NCBI GenBank assembly: GCA_964501275.1
Contig: CAZCSP010000005.1
Coordinates: forward strand, 115,386-179,385
Direction: 5' to 3'
From: 55-13 sp964501275
GTDB lineage: Bacteria > Armatimonadota > Fimbriimonadia > Fimbriimonadales > Fimbriimonadaceae
DNA length: 64,000 nt
A program made the translations under genes and the position numbers. A model generated the notes under the pieces. It did no database searches. It was not told the origin of the DNA and saw only the letters and a list, made by a program, of their open reading frames with translations. This document shows, piece by piece, positions 16,756-25,094 of the stretch (positions are counted from its first letter, which is position 1; each line of letters opens with the position of its first letter).

Positions 16756-17078
16756 TTGATCTCCCAGGCGAAGAACTTCTCCAGTTCGCGCATTTTGGGT
16801 TCAAGAATGCGGGCGTAAACTCGGCGACCCCGCTTCTCCGTTGCGATCAGGCCCGCTTCTCGCAAGACCGAGAGGTGGTGAGAAAGAGTGCTGGGGGCAC
16901 AGGGGATGCGGCATTTGACATCGCAAACACTCGCCTGATTAGGCTCGCCCGCATCGCACTCCCCCGTCTCCGAGTCATACCCAGTAGCCCCGCCACAGCC
17001 TCGGATGCAGTTGAAAACCGCCAGCCGGGTGGGGTCGCTCAGGGCTTGAAAAACCTTGGCCTTGTCGTCCACGGACAC
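16752..17078 (-). CDS. ArsR-family regulator with Cys-rich insert
   Basis: 108 residues from GTG 17078, or 106 from GTG 17072. Winged helix: VFQALSDPTRLAVFNCI (helices 1-2), APSTLSHHLSVLREAGLI (recognition helix) and a wing GRRVYARIL. Between them is an insert with six Cys (24, 28, 41, 52, 56, 60), including VCDVKCRIPC, where classical ArsR has ELCVCDL; this suggests thiol-based metal or redox sensing. The -10 TATAAT lies directly upstream (17079-17084) and its expected start point falls on GTG 17072, so the mRNA may be leaderless. Nested dyads cover the spacer. It heads the operon with the pseudopilin and the Cys-rich peptide. The inducer is unknown. Confidence 0.9.
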   Translation of the reverse strand: MSVDDKAKVFQALSDPTRLAVFNCIRGCGGATGYDSETGECDAGEPNQASVCDVKCRIPCAPSTLSHHLSVLREAGLIATEKRGRRVYARILEPKMRELEKFFAWEIK

Positions 17079-17108
17079 ATTATAGTTCGACGAGTGTCGA
17101 ATATTCGA
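17079..17108 (-). promoter_or_regulatory. arsR promoter with two nested dyads (candidate operator)
   Basis: -10 TATAAT on the minus strand at 17084-17079. Upstream of it, TTCGAC-GAGT-GTCGAA (17086-17101) and the self-complementary TCGAATATTCGA (17097-17108) share bases, giving two overlapping binding sites between -10 and -35. No good -35 hexamer is visible. Placement fits negative autoregulation by the ArsR-type protein. Confidence 0.65.
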
Positions 17109-17227
17109 TGGTGATCGAAGTTTTTCTTGGAATCGAGGGAGGAATCCCCTCCTGCTCTGGAAATGGAACCACGCTTCCTTTTGAATGGCTTTAGGGGGAA
17201 CACTTATCCTCTGCCATACTTCGAGCG

Positions 17228-19579
17228 ATGCTTAACCCCAAGAGTTCTTTGCGATGGGGCATTGCCGCCGCAATGAGCATTGCCATCGCCGTCGGGTCTT
17301 CCATCGACCGGCAGGCCCTGGTGACCCGTCACAACGTCCAACTCTCGACGTTGAACAGTCTGAGTCCCCTGCAGGTGGGAAACGGAGAGTTTGCCTTTGG
17401 CATGGATGTGACCGGGGTGCAGACCTTTATGCCGTTCAACACGATGTCCCAATGGGGTTGGCACAGCAGCCCTCTACCGAGCGGAACGTCCATTGACAGT
17501 TTCAAAGGTCAGGTTTGGGATACCCATGGCCGTCCCATTCGCTACCCCATGCCCGACCCGGCCCAACCAGCGCTCTCGCAATGGCTGGCCTCCAACCCGC
17601 ATCGCATCAACTTGGGGCGCATCGGCCTTTGGCTGAAAAAGGTGGATGGATCGACGGTCTTGCCTGCCGATCTAAAGAACCCTCAGCAAACGCTCGACCT
17701 CTGGGGCGGGGTGGCGACCAGTCGGTTTGAACTGGAGGGGGTTCCCGTCATGGTGAAGACGGTGTGCCACCCCGACTCCGACACCCTCGCCGTGCAGGTC
17801 ATGTCGCCCCTGGTGAAGACGGGACGCATCGGCGTCTTTCTCACCTGCCCGGGAGACAACCCACGCTACTTTGCGAACTACGTCGGAGATATCAACCAGC
17901 CTGGCGCGTTTGAAGTTCTGCCTACCACCGAGCCCAATCGGGCCGACCTGGTTCGGCGCATCGACAAGACCAGCTATCAAGTGGGCTTGCAGTGGGCGGG
18001 GAAAGCCCGATTGTCGCCTGCGCCGCCCGTCCCGGCGACGCTTCGCATCGTTAAGGCAGAGTATGGGGCCGAGGATCGGTGGGCCGACGTGACCCCCAAA
18101 GTATCCGCCGCCGTCGAGAACAACCGTCTTTTCGTCCGAGTCAACTCCCAACTTGGCCCAGACCCGTATCCCGGCGTGGGCAAGAGACTACGGGTTACCT
18201 ACGCCGTTGGATCGGTGGCTCAGGTGGTAGAGGCAAACGAGAACGAGGACTTGACGATCTCGCCGACATCGGAGAACAATCGACTGCTCTTGAATCCCGA
18301 GCCGGGTGCGGAGTCGCTGGAATTCACCTGCACCTTCTCGCCGTCGCCGTTACCCAAGGAGTTGCCGAAGGTCCAAGCGACCTTTGACGCATCGCGTCGG
18401 CATTGGCCCAGTTACTGGCGCAATGGAGGGGCGATCGATCTCTCGGAGAGTCGAGACCCTCGCTGGCGAGAATTGGAACGCCGGATCGTACTGTCCCAGT
18501 ACCTGCTTGCCATCAACACCGCCGGCTCGCTCCCGCCCCAAGAGAGCGGCCTGGTCAACAACGGCTGGTACGGACGCTTCCACATGGAGATGGTCTGGTG
18601 GCATGGAACCCATTGGGCACTCTGGAACCGCTGGCCAGAACTGAACAAGTACCTGGGGATTTATTCGAAGTTGCTCCCCCAGGCAAAGGCCTATGCGAAA
18701 GAGCAGGGATATGCGGGAGCCCGGTGGCCCAAATGCCTCGGCCCGGAAGGCTGGGAATGGCCTCACGAAATCCACGCCCTTTTGGCATGGCAGCAGCCCC
18801 ACCCGATCTTCTTTGCCGAGTTGGACTACCGCGCCCACCCGACGAAAGCGACGCTTGAGAAGTGGCGGCCCATCGTCGAGGCAACCGCCGACTTTCTGGC
18901 CTCTTACGCCTTCCAAGACCCGATTCGGAAGAGCTACGTACTGGGGCCTCCGATCCACGTGGTCTCGGAGAACACGGATCCGAGGACGACGATGAACCCG
19001 GCTTTCGAATTGGGCTACTGGCGCTTCGGCCTCCGCGTCGCCCAGGGATGGCGGCGGCGCATGGGATTGCCCAAACAACCTACTTGGGAAGCGGTTGAGA
19101 AAAACTTGGCCCCTTTGCCAACTCAGGAAGGGGTTTACGTCCTGCATGAAGGGGTGAAGGACATGTGGACCAAGTTCAACTATGAGCACCCCGCGCTGAT
19201 CGGAACCTTTGGCCTGCTGCCTGGCGACGGCGTTGACCGCACCGTCATGCGCCGAACTCTCGACAAGGTGCTCTCCACCTGGGACTTCAACCGGACTTGG
19301 GGTTGGGACTTCCCGATGGTCGCCATGTGCGCCGCCCGTCTGGGAGCCGGAGAACAAGCGGTCGATATGCTCCTGCATCCCTCAAGGGGCTTCCAGTTCG
19401 ACGAGCGCGGCCTGGCCACCGGCGGTCCCTTCCCCTACTTCCCTTCCAACGGCGCATTGCTCTACGCGGTCGCGATGATGGCCGCAGGATGGGAGGGAGC
19501 CCCCAATCGCCCCAACCCCGGCTTTCCAAACAACGGGATGTGGAAGGTACGTTGGGAAAACCTGAGCCCCGCCCCATAG
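17228..19579 (+). CDS. exported six-hairpin glycosidase-like protein
   Basis: 783 residues. A hydrophobic N-terminus (LRWGIAAAMSIAIAVGSSI) acts as signal peptide or anchor. The N-terminal half (about 45-370) looks like a beta-sandwich of the type preceding GH65/GH95-like catalytic domains (PLQVGNGEFAFGMDVTGVQT). The C-terminal half (about 395-770) has the helical repeats of an (alpha/alpha)6 barrel: NNGWYGRFHMEMVWWHGTHW near 442, PKCLGPEGWEWPHEIHALL near 500, and WDFNRTWGWDFPMVAMCAARLG near 685. Such proteins act on glycosides or phosphorylate them; the catalytic Glu/Asp cannot be assigned without alignment. It is divergent from the arsR operon with a 150-base gap. Confidence 0.72.
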   Translation: MLNPKSSLRWGIAAAMSIAIAVGSSIDRQALVTRHNVQLSTLNSLSPLQVGNGEFAFGMDVTGVQTFMPFNTMSQWGWHSSPLPSGTSIDSFKGQVWDTHGRPIRYPMPDPAQPALSQWLASNPHRINLGRIGLWLKKVDGSTVLPADLKNPQQTLDLWGGVATSRFELEGVPVMVKTVCHPDSDTLAVQVMSPLVKTGRIGVFLTCPGDNPRYFANYVGDINQPGAFEVLPTTEPNRADLVRRIDKTSYQVGLQWAGKARLSPAPPVPATLRIVKAEYGAEDRWADVTPKVSAAVENNRLFVRVNSQLGPDPYPGVGKRLRVTYAVGSVAQVVEANENEDLTISPTSENNRLLLNPEPGAESLEFTCTFSPSPLPKELPKVQATFDASRRHWPSYWRNGGAIDLSESRDPRWRELERRIVLSQYLLAINTAGSLPPQESGLVNNGWYGRFHMEMVWWHGTHWALWNRWPELNKYLGIYSKLLPQAKAYAKEQGYAGARWPKCLGPEGWEWPHEIHALLAWQQPHPIFFAELDYRAHPTKATLEKWRPIVEATADFLASYAFQDPIRKSYVLGPPIHVVSENTDPRTTMNPAFELGYWRFGLRVAQGWRRRMGLPKQPTWEAVEKNLAPLPTQEGVYVLHEGVKDMWTKFNYEHPALIGTFGLLPGDGVDRTVMRRTLDKVLSTWDFNRTWGWDFPMVAMCAARLGAGEQAVDMLLHPSRGFQFDERGLATGGPFPYFPSNGALLYAVAMMAAGWEGAPNRPNPGFPNNGMWKVRWENLSPAP

Positions 19580-19676
19580 TGCTTCCTTAAAAGACCTCCC
19601 CTGATTCCCTTCCCCAAGGAGCACAGTTCCGGCCCACGGTCCCGCTTTCCTGCTGGCGCCCCGATATACTTCGCAC

Positions 19677-20933
19677 ATGGACGCGGATGCTCTTTTCGCC
19701 GATGTGGTCGACAAGTACACAAAGCACGTCAACCCCTACCTTGCCAAGCTGATGCAGTTCGCCGGATTCGGTGTAGAGATGCGGGGCGAGGGCTGTTACA
19801 TCTATGACCAGGAAGGCACGGCCTATCTGGACTGCCTGGGCGGCTATGGCACCTTTAGCCTGGGACATCGCCATCCCAAAGTAGTGGAGGCGGTTAAAAG
19901 CCAACTCGACCAGATGGGATTGAGTGGGAAAGCGTTCTTTAGCAAGCAGGGAGCAGACCTTGCCGCCAAGTTAGCCGAAATCACCCCCGAGGGTTTGGAG
20001 TACACGTTCTTCTGCAACAGCGGGGCCGAGGCGGTCGAGGGGGCGCTGAAGTTTGCGCGAAAGCACACGGGCCGATCCAAGATCGTCTCCACCCACAACA
20101 GCTTTCACGGCAAGACGCTGGGGGCGCTCTCGGTGATGGGTCGAGAGAAGTATCGCAAGCCCTACGAGCCACTGCTACCGGGAGTGTCCTTTGTTGATTA
20201 TGGGGATTCTTCCCAGGCGATCGCCGCCATCGACGACCAGACGGCGGCGTTTATCGTTGAGCCGATCCAGGGAGAGGGCGGGATCATCATTCCGCCGGTT
20301 GGCTATCTCCGCGACCTCCGTGCCGCCTGCGACAAGCACGGGGCGGTTTTGATTGCGGATGAGATTCAGACCTTGCTTGGCCGCACGGGCAAGTGGTTCG
20401 GGTGCAACCACGATGGAGTCTCCCCCCACCTGATGACTCTCGCCAAATCCCTGGGCGGAGGCATCATGCCAATTGGGGCCTTGATGGGAACCAAAGAGAT
20501 TTGGGACTCGATCTATGAAGAGAGCCCCCTCTCCCACACCTCCACCTTCGGCGGCAACGCGATGGCCTGTTCGGCGGGTCTGGCGACCATCCAGGTGATC
20601 GAGGAGGAGGGCCTGGTAGAGCGGTCGGCAGAGATGGGTGCTTTGCTACTGGCCGGATTGCAAGGCGTGGCTGGGAAGCACAGCGATCTCCTCAAGGAAG
20701 CCCGCGGCAAGGGCCTGATGATCGGGGTCGAATTCCAGATGGACGAGGTCGGGGAGTTGGTGGTTGCCCAGATGCTGAAGCGCGGACTGTGCGTCGCCTA
20801 CACGCTCAACAATCCGCGCATCCTGCGCTTTGAGCCGCCGCTGATCATTACTTCGGAGCAGATCGAGTTTGCGGTGACGGCGTTTGGGGAAGCAGTGGCG
20901 GAGACGTCGGAGTTGCTCGCGATGCTTGTTTGA
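19677..20933 (+). CDS. class III aminotransferase (putrescine/ornithine type)
   Basis: 418 residues, PLP fold type I omega-aminotransferase. Signatures: YLDCLGGYGTFSLGHRHPKVV near 55, FFCNSGAEAVEGALKFAR near 112 (phosphate-binding), FHGKTLGALS near 144, EPIQGEGG near 198, LIADEIQTLLGRTGKWFG near 226 and the Schiff-base lysine K257 in TLAKSLGGG. The SLGHRHP and ADEIQTLLGRTG style is closest to putrescine aminotransferase and acetylornithine/4-aminobutyrate aminotransferases, but substrate choice cannot be settled from sequence alone. No polyamine or arginine gene is nearby. The 97 bases upstream carry no clear promoter or ribosome site. Confidence 0.88.
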   Translation: MDADALFADVVDKYTKHVNPYLAKLMQFAGFGVEMRGEGCYIYDQEGTAYLDCLGGYGTFSLGHRHPKVVEAVKSQLDQMGLSGKAFFSKQGADLAAKLAEITPEGLEYTFFCNSGAEAVEGALKFARKHTGRSKIVSTHNSFHGKTLGALSVMGREKYRKPYEPLLPGVSFVDYGDSSQAIAAIDDQTAAFIVEPIQGEGGIIIPPVGYLRDLRAACDKHGAVLIADEIQTLLGRTGKWFGCNHDGVSPHLMTLAKSLGGGIMPIGALMGTKEIWDSIYEESPLSHTSTFGGNAMACSAGLATIQVIEEEGLVERSAEMGALLLAGLQGVAGKHSDLLKEARGKGLMIGVEFQMDEVGELVVAQMLKRGLCVAYTLNNPRILRFEPPLIITSEQIEFAVTAFGEAVAETSELLAMLV

Positions 20934-20972
20934 CGGCGTTGCGGTGCTACGGCATTACGGTTTTTCGGTCTA

Positions 20973-21197
20973 TTAGTACAGAGAATCCGTTGAAGCGGCA
21001 TTGCTGCCCAAGATAGGCAGACGTCCGGAAAACGACTCGATAATCCTCATCGCTTCGGCCCAGCCTCGTTCACGGCTCTCGCGGTTCTGAACGACTGGCA
21101 GTTTGATCACGCGAAACCGATCGTGCGGATGATCTTTCGCGTACCGGGCGACTTCCTCGCCGTCACCTTCAAAGGCGGGCATCGGCAGACTGCTCAT
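20973..21197 (-). CDS. small conserved-type protein, possible antitoxin
   Basis: 74 residues. The N-terminal MPAFEGDGEEVARYAKDHPHDRFRVIKLP resembles the PAFEG/YEG-x-x-x-E-V-A start plus R-F/Y-R-V-x-x-x-P strand of short proteins often found as orphan antitoxin-like ORFs in cyanobacteria and related bacteria, and the end SNAASTDSLY matches their A-x-S-T-D/E-S-L-Y tail. No toxin gene flanks it. The first ATG lacks a good ribosome site; the Met at residue 6 is an alternative. Identification rests on a remembered pattern and is tentative. The preceding bases 20936-20972 belong to a GCGGTNNTACGG repeat related to one after hisF. Confidence 0.5.
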   Translation of the reverse strand: MSSLPMPAFEGDGEEVARYAKDHPHDRFRVIKLPVVQNRESRERGWAEAMRIIESFSGRLPILGSNAASTDSLY

Positions 21198-21246
21198 AAG
21201 GCTATTTTACACACTCCTGAAACGGCCACCCCCCATAATAGTCCCC

Positions 21247-22275
21247 ATGATCGTCGACCTTCGCTCCGATACCGTCACCCGCCCCTCCCCCGAGATGTAC
21301 AAAGCAATGGCGGAGGCTCCGCTTGGGGACGATGTTCTGGGCGATGAGCCGACGGTGACGAAGCTCGAAGAACTCGCCGCCGAGAAGATGGGCAAGGAAG
21401 CGGCGCTGTTCGTTCCCAGCGGAACCATGGGCAACCAGATTGCGATGGCGGTGCATTGCGACCGGGGGGATGCGGTTCTGATCGAGGAAGAGGCGCACAT
21501 GGTCTACTACGAGGTCGGTGGGCCGGGGATTATTGCCAATGTCGTCACTTGGACCCTCCCCTCCGACAAAGGCGTGATGGACCCGGCGGTGGTGGAATCC
21601 CATGTCCTGAAGCGCAACCTCCACACCCCCGGCACCACTCTGCTCTGCCTGGAGAACACCCACAACCGTGGCGGCGGGACCATCATTCCCCTCGACACAA
21701 TGGCCGCCTATCGAGAGATTGCGGATCAGCATGGGATGAAGATTCACCTGGATGGGGCTCGGGTTTTCAATGCGTCCGTGGCGTTGGGCGTGGATGTGCG
21801 GGAAATCGCCAAGCACGTCGATACCGTCAACTTCTGCCTCAGCAAAGGACTCCGCGCCCCGGTCGGTTCCCTGCTCTGCGGTCCGGCGGACTTTATCGAG
21901 GAGGCTCGGATCTGGCGGAAGCGGCTGGGCGGCGGGATGCGGCAAGCGGGAATCTTGGCGGCCTGCGGGATCGTGAGCCTCACCCAGATGGTGGACCGAC
22001 TGGCTGACGACCACCGCCGAGCGCAGTCATTAGCCCAATCCCTCTCCGAACTCCCCGGCCTCGCCATCGACTGGGATCGGGTGCAGACGAATATGGTGCT
22101 GGTTGTCACCGAAACCCCGTCCAATATGTGGGCCGAGCGACTGCACGGGAAGGGGGTCTGGTGCTTCCCGGTGGCGGCGAACCGACTGCGCCTGGTGCTT
22201 CACGCGGATGTGGACGACGAGGGGTTGGCTTATGCGGGAAGGGTGTTTCGGGAGTTGGCGACTAGGGCGCGTTAG
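21247..22275 (+). CDS. ltaE: low-specificity L-threonine aldolase
   Basis: 342 residues, PLP-dependent fold type I enzyme cleaving L-threonine or L-allo-threonine to glycine and acetaldehyde. Signatures: MIVDLRSDTVTRPSPEM at the start, GDDVLGDEPTVTKLEE near 27, FVPSGTMGNQIA near 56, LENTHNRGGGTIIPLD near 137, IHLDGARVFNA near 166 and the PLP lysine K200 in NFCLSKGLRAPVGS. RRRLGGGMRQ-type sequence (KRLGGGMRQAG near 226) completes the active site. Standard length and clear start. It stands alone; a pair of repeat hairpins follows. Confidence 0.95.
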   Translation: MIVDLRSDTVTRPSPEMYKAMAEAPLGDDVLGDEPTVTKLEELAAEKMGKEAALFVPSGTMGNQIAMAVHCDRGDAVLIEEEAHMVYYEVGGPGIIANVVTWTLPSDKGVMDPAVVESHVLKRNLHTPGTTLLCLENTHNRGGGTIIPLDTMAAYREIADQHGMKIHLDGARVFNASVALGVDVREIAKHVDTVNFCLSKGLRAPVGSLLCGPADFIEEARIWRKRLGGGMRQAGILAACGIVSLTQMVDRLADDHRRAQSLAQSLSELPGLAIDWDRVQTNMVLVVTETPSNMWAERLHGKGVWCFPVAANRLRLVLHADVDDEGLAYAGRVFRELATRAR

Positions 22276-22288
22276 CACTATTTGCGCT

Positions 22289-22414
22289 CCCCCAACACCC
22301 GCGAGCCGATCCTTTTGCACAAGTTTGAGGTTCAGGTGTTGGGGGTACTTCAGCTCGGACCTCCGACATCTCCATCGTCGGCTGACCAAATCGGCGGTAA
22401 GCGGATGTCGGAGG
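22289..22414. repeat. two consecutive hairpins after ltaE
   Basis: CCCCCAACACC (22289-22299) pairs with GGTGTTGGGGG (22335-22345), the same arm sequence as the hairpin at 14910-14934. CCTCCGACATC (22360-22370) pairs with GATGTCGGAGG (22404-22414). They occupy most of the 250-base gap before the sigma factor gene. No gene is seen here. Confidence 0.85.
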
Positions 22415-22491
22415 AGCAAACAACCTCGCCAAGGTATCTGGTCTTGATTCCTCGTTCCCTTGTCTCCGTTCCCCCATTCCTTGCCTGAACT

Positions 22492-22521
22492 TTCGACTTT
22501 CCCAACAACGTCGTGTAGAAT
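22492..22521 (+). promoter_or_regulatory. candidate promoter of the sigma/anti-sigma/glnD operon
   Basis: TTCGAC (22492-22497), 18-base spacer, TAGAAT (22516-22521). The predicted start point, about 7 bases past the -10, coincides with ATG 22526, so the transcript may be leaderless. This agrees with the lack of any Shine-Dalgarno before that ATG. Confidence 0.45.
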
Positions 22522-22525
22522 GATC

Positions 22526-23101
22526 ATGTCTCAAGTTCAAGTCATGCTCGATACGAAATTGCTTTCAGGCGGAGTCGTCGATCAGGCGGCACAGGAGCGG
22601 CAGTGGGTCGCTCGGTGTCGGCTGGGGGACGAGAACGCCCTTAGTCTCTTAATCGCCAGACATCGAAATCGTCTCGTACGCACTGCGACCAACCTCCTTC
22701 GTGACCGCCACGAAGCCGAGGATGTGGCGCAGGAAGCGTTTCTCAAGGGGTTTCGAGAAATCCACAAACTTCGCGAAGACCGAGCCTTCTCGGGCTATCT
22801 TTACAAGATTTGCGTCCGGCTCTGTATGGACCGTCTCAGACTCAAAAGAGCTGAGTTGACCGAGTTCGACAGCGTCCAGCCCCACGAGGGCGGACACGTC
22901 GAGAACCGAGTCGTTGTCGCCAAACTCTTGGCCCAACTGCCCTACGAATTGCGCACTACGCTCGTCCTTCGTGAAATGGAACAGCTCAGCTATGAGGAAG
23001 TCGCCGACGTCATGCACGTTCCCATCGGAACGGTGCGATCGCGGCTCCACACAGCCCGAGAGCGGTTTCGAAAACTATGGATCGACGAGGTTGGCGAGTG
23101 A
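22526..23101 (+). CDS. ECF-type RNA polymerase sigma factor
   Basis: 191 residues from ATG 22526 (ATG 22520 lies inside the likely -10, and the frame further upstream to 22460 is repeat-derived). Sigma region 2: LIARHRNRLVRTATNLLRDRHEAEDVAQEAFLKGF, with DVAQEAF being the core-binding/-10 recognition helix. Region 4: LAQLPYELRTTLVLREMEQLSYEEVADVMHVPIGTVRSRLHTARERF, a typical HTH. No region 3 or C-terminal extension. Its stop overlaps the GTG start of the next gene by 4 bases (GTGA), linking it to the Cys-containing membrane protein that is probably its anti-sigma factor. Confidence 0.93.
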   Translation: MSQVQVMLDTKLLSGGVVDQAAQERQWVARCRLGDENALSLLIARHRNRLVRTATNLLRDRHEAEDVAQEAFLKGFREIHKLREDRAFSGYLYKICVRLCMDRLRLKRAELTEFDSVQPHEGGHVENRVVVAKLLAQLPYELRTTLVLREMEQLSYEEVADVMHVPIGTVRSRLHTARERFRKLWIDEVGE

Positions 23102-23547
23102 GCTACAGGGTCTTTGGATGCGGCAAATATCGGCGCCTGATGAATGAGAAGTTCGACCGCACCCTTTCTCTGAAAGAGCGCGAGTTCATGGCCCGGCATA
23201 AGTCGGTATGCACAGACTGCCACCGCGAGGAGACGCAGAGTGCCTGTGCGCTCAATATGCTCCGCATGGCGGCCGTGGGCGACGACGAGATGGACAACAG
23301 CCGCGTTTTCGAAGATCGCGTTCTGCGCCGCTGGCGAATCCAAAGCACTCGCGAGTCCGTCCGCTACTGGAGCCCCGCCTTCCTGGGTGCCGTGTTGGCG
23401 GGACTTACTGTTCTGGCCGCCCTCCAGGTGGTCTCCAACCGGCCGACGATCCCCGGCTCGGTCAACCCGCCCGGCGAAGCCCGCCTGCGACAAGGCACGG
23501 ATCGCCTGCCGCTCATAGACCTCGATAAGATAGACCGTATGCGATGA
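23098..23547 (+). CDS. putative anti-sigma factor, membrane-anchored zinc-finger type
   Basis: 149 residues from GTG 23098, chosen because it overlaps the sigma stop as GTGA; the frame upstream to 23077 lies inside the sigma gene. The N-terminus FGCGKYRRLMNEKFDRTLSL has the helical E/K-rich pattern of anti-sigma zinc-finger domains, and the Cys pair SVCTDCHREE with H41 gives H-x3-C-x2-C, the metal site of ZAS-type anti-sigmas. One transmembrane helix (WSPAFLGAVLAGLTVLAALQVV, about 93-114) places a short C-terminal tail outside. By family logic it holds the upstream sigma factor at the membrane. The stop overlaps the next ATG by 4 bases. Confidence 0.8.
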   Translation: MSYRVFGCGKYRRLMNEKFDRTLSLKEREFMARHKSVCTDCHREETQSACALNMLRMAAVGDDEMDNSRVFEDRVLRRWRIQSTRESVRYWSPAFLGAVLAGLTVLAALQVVSNRPTIPGSVNPPGEARLRQGTDRLPLIDLDKIDRMR

Positions 23548-25094
23548 CTCTTTGGTCGAGAGCCTTTTTTGGGGCTCTCATCGGCGCGATCCTGACCCTC
23601 CTCATCCACCCGTCGTCACGTCCCTTCCTCGCCGGTCCTTTCATCGAATCCTCCAAGTTGCTCGAAGGTCGTCACGACGCCTTGCCCTCCAGCTTTCCCG
23701 ACGTCCTCCCGGAACCTCGCGACGACCTTGCGGCGAGTCTGTGGATTCATGTGGGCGCGGAGCAGATTCAGAGTCGTAGCGCCCTCTCTCAGGCTCAAAT
23801 CGAGGGGCTGATCCGTATTGCCGAGTTTCGCCAGAGCCAAGACCCCACCAACGCGTTTTGGGGCATTGCCCAGGCGGTTTTCCTGCATGAGATGGGCAAA
23901 GATGAGCAGGCGATAAACGCTTGGAAGCAAGCCTCTTCCCGCCTCACCTACAACGACTTCCAATCTCGCCACCTTTCCGACCTCCGCGCCTCTCTGGCCC
24001 ACACTTCGGCAGAGGGAACCTGGCAATACGCCTACTGCTACCGCCTCCGCTCCACCGCCTTTGCCGCCCTGGTGGAAGCCTATGCCCGGCACCTGGTCTC
24101 TCGCGCTTCCCGCACGTCCCCGGAAGACCTGGAACTGCGCTACACGATCCTGCTCAACGGCAGTCTTTTGCGAGACTGGTCGCGGAATCTGACCATCATG
24201 GAGCGAGGGATCTCAGTGGTCGAGTTGGCTTCCCACCCTCGGGAGCTTCAGCGCGAGGCGAGTATCAAGCGACTACTCATCGCCCACTCCGAGTTCAAAG
24301 AGGCGTTGAAGTCGGTGGGCCGTACCCGCGAAGCGGAGGTGACCGAGATCGCATATAACGAAAACGAAGGATGGAGCGCCCTGACGGGTCGCGAGGACAC
24401 CGATGAGAAAGTGGCCAACCTCACTTTGTTCAGCGCGCTCTGGCCCAATCTGCCGGGAGTCTTGTTGCAATGCGCGATCCTGGGGGGGGTGCTGATCCTC
24501 TTTGGATTGGGGCTGGAGAGGCTGGTGCGCAACCGAGATCGGCTGGCGGCGGTCGTTGTCGCGGCGATTGCCGTCGTGACATCCCTTTCCGTCTTCGCCC
24601 TCACCCAATCCGTCCTCGCCCTCATCGCCAGCGGCCTCTGTTGCCTGTTCGTCCTACTGACTCCACGGAACCCGCGAATCCACCTTCCCAAAGATCTTGG
24701 GCCGCTTTTTTCATTCGTCATGGTCGTCCTGGCATTGGCGTTTATCTTCCTGGGAAGCGTGATGCTCTTGACGCGGACGCTGCCGGTAGTGGCCAACGTC
24801 GCCTCCTTCGATCCCCACATCGCGACGATCGTCGATTCCCGGATCACTGCGGCGTTGGCTTTGATCGCCATCTCCTGCCTTTTCCTGTTCGCGCCTTTGT
24901 GGGCTCTGGCGCAGCACGTCCGTACTCTGTTCGTCCTCTCCCGAGGCTTCTACAGCCTGGGAATCATCACCCTCACGCTCAGCATGATTCTCTCGGTGGC
25001 CGCCACTCCGGTCTGCGTTTACTTTGAAAAAGAGAATCAGGAGACCTTTCGGATGCTGTTGGAGAACGAGCCCGTGTACTATGTTCGCCAGTGA
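23544..25094 (+). CDS. polytopic membrane protein with large soluble loop, unknown
   Basis: 516 residues. One N-terminal helix (AFFGALIGAILTLLI, 7-21), then about 270 residues of mostly helical, TPR-like soluble sequence (LIRIAEFRQSQDPTNAFWGIAQAVFL and AINAWKQASSRL are TPR-like), then five or six helices from 300 to the end. The soluble part is predicted outside the membrane. Its start overlaps the anti-sigma stop (ATGA) and its stop overlaps the glnD start (GTGA), so four genes are translationally linked. I recognise no family. Its place suggests a signal-input or output partner of the sigma/anti-sigma pair. Confidence 0.8.
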   Translation: MTLWSRAFFGALIGAILTLLIHPSSRPFLAGPFIESSKLLEGRHDALPSSFPDVLPEPRDDLAASLWIHVGAEQIQSRSALSQAQIEGLIRIAEFRQSQDPTNAFWGIAQAVFLHEMGKDEQAINAWKQASSRLTYNDFQSRHLSDLRASLAHTSAEGTWQYAYCYRLRSTAFAALVEAYARHLVSRASRTSPEDLELRYTILLNGSLLRDWSRNLTIMERGISVVELASHPRELQREASIKRLLIAHSEFKEALKSVGRTREAEVTEIAYNENEGWSALTGREDTDEKVANLTLFSALWPNLPGVLLQCAILGGVLILFGLGLERLVRNRDRLAAVVVAAIAVVTSLSVFALTQSVLALIASGLCCLFVLLTPRNPRIHLPKDLGPLFSFVMVVLALAFIFLGSVMLLTRTLPVVANVASFDPHIATIVDSRITAALALIAISCLFLFAPLWALAQHVRTLFVLSRGFYSLGIITLTLSMILSVAATPVCVYFEKENQETFRMLLENEPVYYVRQ

